The notes under the pieces are model-generated. The model did not search any database, was not told the DNA's origin, and saw only the letters and a program-made list of their open reading frames with translations. DNA of 10,295 nt, from assembly GCA_036375895.1 (NCBI GenBank), contig DASVBJ010000024.1, forward strand, positions 1-10,295. The letters run 5' to 3'. Below are positions 6,467 through 10,295 of this stretch, piece by piece; position 1 is the first letter of the stretch; the number at the start of each line of letters is the position of its first letter. Source of the stretch: DASVBJ01 sp036375895. GTDB lineage: Bacteria > Actinomycetota > Actinomycetes > JACCUZ01. The position numbers and the translations under genes were made by a program.

Positions 6467-8248
6467 TCAGTTCGCGCCGTAGTCGCGGAACCCGCGGCCG
6501 GCCTTGCGACCCAGGTATCCCGCGGTGACCAGCTGCTCGAGCAGCGGCGCGGGAGCGAAGCCCGGCTCGCGGAACTCCAGGTAGAGGGTGCGCTGGATGG
6601 CCAGCGCGACGTCGAGCCCGACCACGTCGAGCAGGTCGAACGGGCCGAGCGGGTAGCCACAGCCGACCATCATCGCGTTGTCGATGTCCTCGACCGAGGC
6701 GTAGTGCGCCTGCAGCATCTTCACCGCGTCGTTGAGGTACGGGAAGAGCAGCGCGTTGACGATGAACCCAGCGCGGTCGCCGCACTCGACTGCGTGCTTG
6801 CCGGCCCTGGTGCACAGCTCCCGGGCCGTGGCGACGACGTCGTCAGCGGTCGAGACGGTGCGGACGACCTCGACCAGCTTCATGACCGGGGCCGGGTTGA
6901 AGAAGTGCAGGCCGACGACGTCCTGCGGGCGGCTGGTGACCGACGCCAGGTCGATCACGGCGAGGGACGAGGTGGTGGTGGCGAGCACCGCGCCGGGCTT
7001 GCAGATCTCGTCGAACGTCGAGAACAGCGCCTGCTTGACCGACAGCTCCTCGACGACGGCCTCGAGGACCAGGTCGCGGTCGGCCAGGTCGTCGAGCCTG
7101 GCCGTGCCCCTGACCCGCGCCAACGCCGCATCGCGGTCGGCCTCGTCCAGCTTGCCCCGCATCACGGCCTTGTCGAGCGACCGCTTCAGCTGCTCGCCCA
7201 CCCGAGCGACCTTCTCCTCGCCGCGAGCGACGAACAACACGTCGTACCCGGCCTTCGCGAGGACCTCGATGATGCCGGTGGCCATCGTGCCGGAGCCGAC
7301 GACGCCGACCTTCTCGACGGGGCGGGCCGCGCCCGCGTGGTGCCCTTCCTTCGGCGTCAGGTCGTCCTCGACGACCACCGGGGAGTCGGGCGCCTCGTAC
7401 GTGTAGAAGCCGCGGCCCGTCTTGCGGCCGCGCAGCCCCGCGGTGACCATCTGCTTGAGGATCGGCGCGGGGGCGTGCAGGCGGTCACGGCCCTGCTTGT
7501 ACATCGTGTCGAGGATCTCGTACGCCGTGTCGAGCCCGATCAGGTCGAGCAGCGCGAGCGGGCCCATCGGGTAGCCGCAGCCGAGCCTCATCGCGGCGTC
7601 GATGTCCTCACGGGTCGCGTAGCGCGACTCGTACATCGAGACCGCGTGGTTGAGGTAGCCGAAGAGCAGCGCGTTGGCGATGAAGCCCGCCTTGTCGCCG
7701 ATGACGACCGGCACCTTCCCGAGCCGTCCGGCCAGGGCCTGCACGTCCTCGACGACCTCCGGCTCGGTCACGACCGTGCGGACGACCTCGACCAGCTTGA
7801 GCACAGGGGCCGGGTTGAAGAAGTGCATCCCGATGACCCGTGACGGCCGGCCGGTGGCCACCGAGATCTCCGTGACCGACAGCGACGAGGTGTTGGTGGC
7901 GAGGATCGCAGCCGGCGAGCAGATCTTGTCCAGCGTGGAGAAGACCTCCTGCTTGAGGTCGAGATGCTCGGGGACCGCCTCCACCACCAGGTCGCAGTCG
8001 GCCAGGTCCTCCAGCGACGTGGTGAAGGTGACCCTGCCCTCGAGCTCGTCCCGCGCCTGCTCGGACAGCTTTCCGCGCTTCACCGCCCGCTCCGTCGAGT
8101 GGCGCAGGTGCCCGCGACCGCGCTCGAGGCCCTCCTCCGTGGGCTCGACGCCGACGACCTTCAGGCCCTCGCGGGCGAACACCTCGACGATGCCGGCACC
8201 CATGGTGCCCAGACCGACGACGCCAACCTTCGTGAACTCCCGGGCCAT
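6467..8248 (-). CDS. Tandem (two-module) 3-hydroxyacyl-CoA/3-hydroxybutyryl-CoA dehydrogenase
   Basis: A 593-residue protein made of two full 3-hydroxyacyl-CoA dehydrogenase modules, about 6-285 and 312-590, joined by a linker at about 286-311. Module 1: NAD loop GLGTMG (12-17), acidic Glu35 at the end of beta-2, and active-site Ser121, His142 (HFFNPAP), Glu154 and Asn192. Module 2: GSGTMA (318-323), Ala341-Arg342 where Glu35-Pro36 would be, and Ser427, His448, Glu460 and Asn498 with identical spacing. Both keep the family C-terminal domain with GCGYPxGP. Reaction: reversible oxidation of (S)-3-hydroxyacyl-CoA to 3-ketoacyl-CoA, here most likely the C4 substrate, in the cytoplasm. No enoyl-CoA hydratase domain is present, so it is not a FadB/FadJ multienzyme. 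Start: ATG 8248 with GGAG (8257-8260), 8 bp spacing. The nearby ccr suggests a joint role in C4-acyl-CoA or ethylmalonyl-CoA metabolism. Confidence 0.93.
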   Translation of the reverse strand: MAREFTKVGVVGLGTMGAGIVEVFAREGLKVVGVEPTEEGLERGRGHLRHSTERAVKRGKLSEQARDELEGRVTFTTSLEDLADCDLVVEAVPEHLDLKQEVFSTLDKICSPAAILATNTSSLSVTEISVATGRPSRVIGMHFFNPAPVLKLVEVVRTVVTEPEVVEDVQALAGRLGKVPVVIGDKAGFIANALLFGYLNHAVSMYESRYATREDIDAAMRLGCGYPMGPLALLDLIGLDTAYEILDTMYKQGRDRLHAPAPILKQMVTAGLRGRKTGRGFYTYEAPDSPVVVEDDLTPKEGHHAGAARPVEKVGVVGSGTMATGIIEVLAKAGYDVLFVARGEEKVARVGEQLKRSLDKAVMRGKLDEADRDAALARVRGTARLDDLADRDLVLEAVVEELSVKQALFSTFDEICKPGAVLATTTSSLAVIDLASVTSRPQDVVGLHFFNPAPVMKLVEVVRTVSTADDVVATARELCTRAGKHAVECGDRAGFIVNALLFPYLNDAVKMLQAHYASVEDIDNAMMVGCGYPLGPFDLLDVVGLDVALAIQRTLYLEFREPGFAPAPLLEQLVTAGYLGRKAGRGFRDYGAN

Positions 8249-8330
8249 CTCGCGTGCTCCGCTCGCCGCAATCCGCTTCCTGACGTGCCGTCCAGTCTCC
8301 CAGGTGGCCGTGCATGCCCTCCACCCGGCT

Positions 8331-8352
8331 GCCGAGATGGCCCGTCTCAGGC
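8331..8352. promoter_or_regulatory. Dyad-symmetric element in the dehydrogenase/STAS gap
   Basis: The 221-bp gap between the divergent dehydrogenase and STAS genes contains a near-perfect dyad: GAGATGG (8334-8340), a central C, and CCGTCTC (8342-8348), with one T-G mismatch. It is extended outward by GCC/GGC across one unpaired A. It lies 83 bp upstream of the dehydrogenase ATG and could be a repressor operator or an RNA hairpin. A second inverted repeat, CCCGAAA (8353-8359) with TTTCGGG (8388-8394), follows. Function is inferred from symmetry and position. Confidence 0.35.
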
Positions 8353-8373
8353 CCCGAAACGGCTACCGACTGG

Positions 8374-8397
8374 CGTAGAGCGGGGCATTTCGGGTAC
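8374..8397 (+). promoter_or_regulatory. Weak candidate general-stress-type promoter for the STAS gene
   Basis: GGGTAC (8392-8397) resembles the -10 box of SigB/SigF-type stress sigma factors. GCGTAG (position 8373-8378) lies 13 bp upstream where a GTTTAA-like -35 is expected, but it matches only about three of six bases. The idea fits a STAS anti-sigma antagonist being under control of its own sigma factor. The -35 match is poor, so this is only a lead. Confidence 0.2.
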
Positions 8398-8455
8398 GAA
8401 GGACTGCGCCTTTCGGCTGGACGGCGTCTAAGAAGGGCATCTGGCGGCACACGAC

Positions 8456-8462
8456 AGGAGGG
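8456..8462 (+). promoter_or_regulatory. Ribosome binding site deciding a TTG start
   Basis: AGGAGGG, close to a full anti-16S match and the best Shine-Dalgarno sequence in this window, ends 7 bp before TTG 8470. No in-frame ATG or GTG lies between it and the conserved STAS region, so it fixes the unusual TTG as the start. Confidence 0.8.
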
Positions 8463-8469
8463 CACCGGG

Positions 8470-8811
8470 TTGCGCAGCACCCAGTCCACCCTTGCCGTCG
8501 ACGTCCGTACGGAAGGGGACGCCGCGCACGTTCGCGTGGACGGCGAGCTCGACGTCACCAGCTCGCCACTCCTGCAGACCGTCGTCGACCAGGTGCTCGC
8601 CGCCCGCCGGATCCCCCAGTGCAAGCGGCTGGTCATCGACATGAGCGGCGTCAGCTTCGCCGACGCGTCCGGGCTCTCGCCCATCCTGCTGGCCCGTGCG
8701 CTGCTCCGGCAGCGCGGTGGGTCCGTCGAGCTGCGGCACTGCCGTCGTGGTGTCACGCGGCTGCTGCGCGTCCTCGACCTGCAGGACCTCCAACCCGCCG
8801 AGGTGAGCTGA
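8470..8811 (+). CDS. STAS-domain anti-sigma-factor antagonist
   Basis: A 113-residue single STAS domain. The first strands are STLAVDVRTEGDAAHVRVDGELDVTSS (residues 6-32, given here by position), then a helix, then LVIDMSGVSFADASGLSPILLA at about 54-75. The motif D-A-S-G (65-68) corresponds to the SpoIIAA/RsbV D-S-S-G site; Ser67 aligns with the serine phosphorylated by the cognate anti-sigma kinase. Known role of the family: when unphosphorylated, it binds an anti-sigma factor/kinase and frees the sigma factor (partner switching). No kinase, phosphatase or sigma gene is in the window, so the partner is unknown. Start: TTG 8470, set by AGGAGGG at 8456-8462; upstream codons in the same frame are intergenic. 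It ends 25 bp before nucS, probably cotranscribed. Confidence 0.88.
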   Translation: MRSTQSTLAVDVRTEGDAAHVRVDGELDVTSSPLLQTVVDQVLAARRIPQCKRLVIDMSGVSFADASGLSPILLARALLRQRGGSVELRHCRRGVTRLLRVLDLQDLQPAEVS

Positions 8812-8823
8812 CAACGGTCGGCT

Positions 8824-8838
8824 ACGGTGTCGCACCGT
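8824..8838. promoter_or_regulatory. Inverted repeat overlapping the nucS start codon
   Basis: ACGGTG (8824-8829) and CACCGT (8833-8838) form perfect six-base arms around TCG. The right arm includes the first two bases of the nucS GTG. TACGGT (8823-8828), a -10-like box, overlaps the left arm and ends 8 bp before the GTG. The site could be an operator, or a hairpin that sequesters the start codon. No Shine-Dalgarno sequence is visible for nucS. Function is inferred. Confidence 0.35.
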
Positions 8839-9496
8839 GCGACTCGTCATTGCCCGGTGCACCGTCGACTACATCGGGCGGCTCACGGCTCACCTGCCGA
8901 GTGCCCCACGGCTGATCCTCGTGAAGTCCGACGGCTCGGTGTCGGTGCACGCCGACGACCGTGCGTACAAGCCGCTGAACTGGATGAGCCCGCCCTGTGC
9001 GCTCAGAGTGGACGGCGAGATCTGGACGGTCACCAACAAGGCCGGCGAGCGTCTCGTCATCACGGTCGACGAGGTGCTGCACGACACCTCGCACGAGCTG
9101 GGCGTCGACCCGGGGCTCGTCAAGGACGGCGTCGAGGCGCATCTGCAGGCCCTGCTTGCCGAGCAGATCGAGACGCTCGGCGCCGGCTGGCGGCTGGTGC
9201 GACGGGAGTTCCCGACGGCGATCGGCCCGGTGGACATCCTGTGCCGTGACGCCGACGGATCGACCGTGGCGGTCGAGATCAAGCGGCGGGGCGAGATCGA
9301 CGGGGTCGAGCAGCTCACGCGATACCTCGAGCTGCTGAACCGCGACCCCCACCTCGCGCCGGTGCGCGGCGTCTTCGCGGCGCAGGAGATCAAGCCGCAG
9401 GCCCGTGTCCTCGCCACCGACCGGGGCATCACCTGCGTCACGCTGGACTACGAGGCGCTGCGCGGCATGGACGACGCGACCGCCCGCCTCTTCTAG
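8837..9496 (+). CDS. nucS: Mismatch-specific endonuclease NucS (EndoMS)
   Basis: A 219-residue protein matching NucS in length and order. The N-terminal DNA-binding/dimerisation domain (about 1-110) begins MRLVIARCTVDYIGRL and contains KPLNWMSPPC (45-54). The C-terminal RecB-like nuclease domain (about 115-219) has the PD-(D/E)xK core: Asp133 in GPVDILC, then Glu147 and Lys149 in AVEIKRRGEIDGVEQLTRY. The protein ends in ARLF, consistent with the C-terminal beta-clamp-binding tail reported for actinobacterial NucS. Known role: cleaves both strands at mismatches, giving non-canonical mismatch repair in actinobacteria that lack MutS/MutL, and limiting mutation and recombination between diverged sequences. 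Start: GTG 8837 gives the family N-terminus. It is 25 bp after the STAS gene and probably shares its transcript, though a leaderless promoter overlapping the start is also possible. Confidence 0.95.
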   Translation: MRLVIARCTVDYIGRLTAHLPSAPRLILVKSDGSVSVHADDRAYKPLNWMSPPCALRVDGEIWTVTNKAGERLVITVDEVLHDTSHELGVDPGLVKDGVEAHLQALLAEQIETLGAGWRLVRREFPTAIGPVDILCRDADGSTVAVEIKRRGEIDGVEQLTRYLELLNRDPHLAPVRGVFAAQEIKPQARVLATDRGITCVTLDYEALRGMDDATARLF

Positions 9497-9579
9497 GCTC
9501 CGCCCGCCTCACCGCCCGTCCGTCGAGTCCCGCCGCAGGGCCCTGGCGCAACCCGACGGTGCCCGGCAGGCTGTGGCCC

Positions 9580-10295
9580 GTGCGAGTGATCGTGATCGGC
9601 GCCGGTGTCCTCGGGCTCACCTGCGCGGTGCGGCTGCGCGAGGCAGGCTTCGACGCCCACGTCCTGGCACGCGACCTGCCCCCGGAGACGACGTCATCGG
9701 TCGCCGCCGCGCTCTGGTACCCGTACCGGGCGCTCCCCCAGAGCCGCGTGACCGCCTGGGCGCGCACGACGTACGACGTGCTGTCTCGGCTGGCCGGCGA
9801 GGAACCGGCGTCCGGGGTGCACGTCCGCTGGGGCACCGAGCTGCTCCGCGTCGCGGACGGTGACCCGTGGTGGCGCTCGGCGGTGCCAGGCGTCGAGAAG
9901 GTCAGCGCCGGCCCGACGGGCTTCGCCGGCGGGTGGCGGCTGCAGGCACCCATCGCTGACACGTCGATCTACCTGGGCTGGCTGGTCGGACGGCTCGAGT
10001 CGCTCGGCGGCACCGTGACGCGGACCTGGCTGCAGGCGCTGCCGTCAGGTGGCGTGGTGGTCAACTGCGCCGGGCTCGCGGCGCGGGCGCTCGCCGAGGA
10101 CCCGACGGTGCGACCCGTGCGCGGCCAGGTCGTGCTCCTCGGGCAGGTGGGGCTCGAGGAGTGGACGCTCGAGCAGTCCGACGAGGCGGCGCTCACGTAC
10201 GTCGTGCCGCGCGTCCACGACATCGTCGTCGGCGGCACCGCCGACGAGGGCAGCTACGACCCGCGGCCGGACCCGGCGACCGCCACGCAGATCCT
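9580..10295 (+). CDS. D-amino-acid oxidase-like FAD-dependent oxidoreductase (partial, 3' end missing)
   Basis: The frame is open from GTG 9580 to the window edge, giving 238 residues. The N-terminus MRVIVIGAGVLGLTCAVRLR has the FAD-binding GxGxxG (7-12) at the very start. AAALWYPYRALP (42-53) is the block characteristic of bacterial D-amino-acid oxidases. PVRGQVVLL (179-187) and VPR...VGGTADEG (209-223) match later DAO-family motifs. Known reaction: oxidative deamination of D-amino acids to 2-oxo acids with release of ammonia and hydrogen peroxide. The final substrate-binding and C-terminal region is outside the window, so D-aspartate oxidase or a related deaminating oxidase is not excluded. 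Start: GTG 9580 rather than the in-frame GTGs at 9586 and 9592, because those would cut into the first beta strand. The Shine-Dalgarno sequence is poor. The 83 bp after nucS contain no convincing terminator. Confidence 0.88.
   Translation, partial: MRVIVIGAGVLGLTCAVRLREAGFDAHVLARDLPPETTSSVAAALWYPYRALPQSRVTAWARTTYDVLSRLAGEEPASGVHVRWGTELLRVADGDPWWRSAVPGVEKVSAGPTGFAGGWRLQAPIADTSIYLGWLVGRLESLGGTVTRTWLQALPSGGVVVNCAGLAARALAEDPTVRPVRGQVVLLGQVGLEEWTLEQSDEAALTYVVPRVHDIVVGGTADEGSYDPRPDPATATQI

Noticed and set aside
6704..7843. Plus-strand open frame (379 codons) opposite the dehydrogenase
   Set aside because: Mirrors the dehydrogenase coding strand, its two modules giving repeated phrases in the shadow, and has no domain of its own.
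8356..8377. Possible ECF sigma promoter (GAAAC ... CGTA)
   Set aside because: The spacer is only 13 bp, too short for the usual 16-17 bp of ECF promoters.
9536..9545. CAGGGCCCTG palindrome after nucS as a terminator
   Set aside because: Ten bases with no loop; it cannot form a usable RNA hairpin, and flanking bases do not extend it cleanly.
1..10295. CRISPR arrays, tRNA/rRNA genes, insertion sequences, prophage genes
   Set aside because: No regularly spaced repeats, no cloverleaf or rRNA-like stretches, and no transposase or integrase frames were seen on either strand.

Overview
This is a GC-rich chromosomal segment of an actinobacterium. GTG and TTG starts, several genes with no leader, and the gene set (crotonyl-CoA carboxylase/reductase, FilP-type coiled-coil protein, FmdB-type zinc ribbon, tandem 3-hydroxyacyl-CoA dehydrogenase, STAS protein, NucS, D-amino-acid oxidase) fit a Nocardioides-like or more distantly Streptomyces-like organism. 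Genus assignment is inference. I see no phage, transposase, plasmid, CRISPR or RNA genes. The region looks like core chromosome, not an island.

Layout. (1) 1-279: the 3' end of ccr. (2) About 281-318: two copies of a short palindrome. (3) 329-1831 and 1866-2981: two paralogous coiled-coil proteins in tandem, a short Scy-like protein followed by a FilP homologue. They probably form the intermediate-filament-like, polarity-organising cytoskeleton, and are closed by a very strong hairpin at 2984-3040. (4) 3081-4271: an AI-2E/PerM-family membrane protein. (5) Minus strand 5845 to 4273: a two-gene unit of alpha/beta hydrolases, convergent with the AI-2E gene. (6) 5852-6466: two small zinc-ribbon-type proteins transcribed divergently from a 57-bp gap, each apparently leaderless. 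(7) Minus strand 8248 to 6467: a 593-residue protein with two complete 3-hydroxyacyl-CoA dehydrogenase modules. (8) 8249-8469: a 221-bp divergent regulatory gap with dyad symmetry. (9) 8470-8811: STAS-domain anti-sigma-factor antagonist. (10) 8837-9496: mismatch endonuclease NucS. (11) 9580 to the window end: the N-terminal 238 residues of a D-amino-acid oxidase.

How the genes fit together. The two-module dehydrogenase and Ccr are consecutive-pathway enzymes: acetoacetyl-CoA to 3-hydroxybutyryl-CoA, then after dehydration crotonyl-CoA to ethylmalonyl-CoA. The window therefore sits in a C4-acyl-CoA / ethylmalonyl-CoA neighbourhood. The filament proteins, hydrolases, STAS protein and NucS are unrelated functions that share the neighbourhood; from memory the same families also cluster in Streptomyces coelicolor (Scy and FilP are SCO5397 and SCO5396, with NucS close by). 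I found no clearly undescribed multi-gene system. The points most worth a second look are the shortened Scy paralogue beside FilP, the changed cofactor pocket of the second dehydrogenase module, the REP-like palindromes, and the leaderless or dyad-bearing starts.
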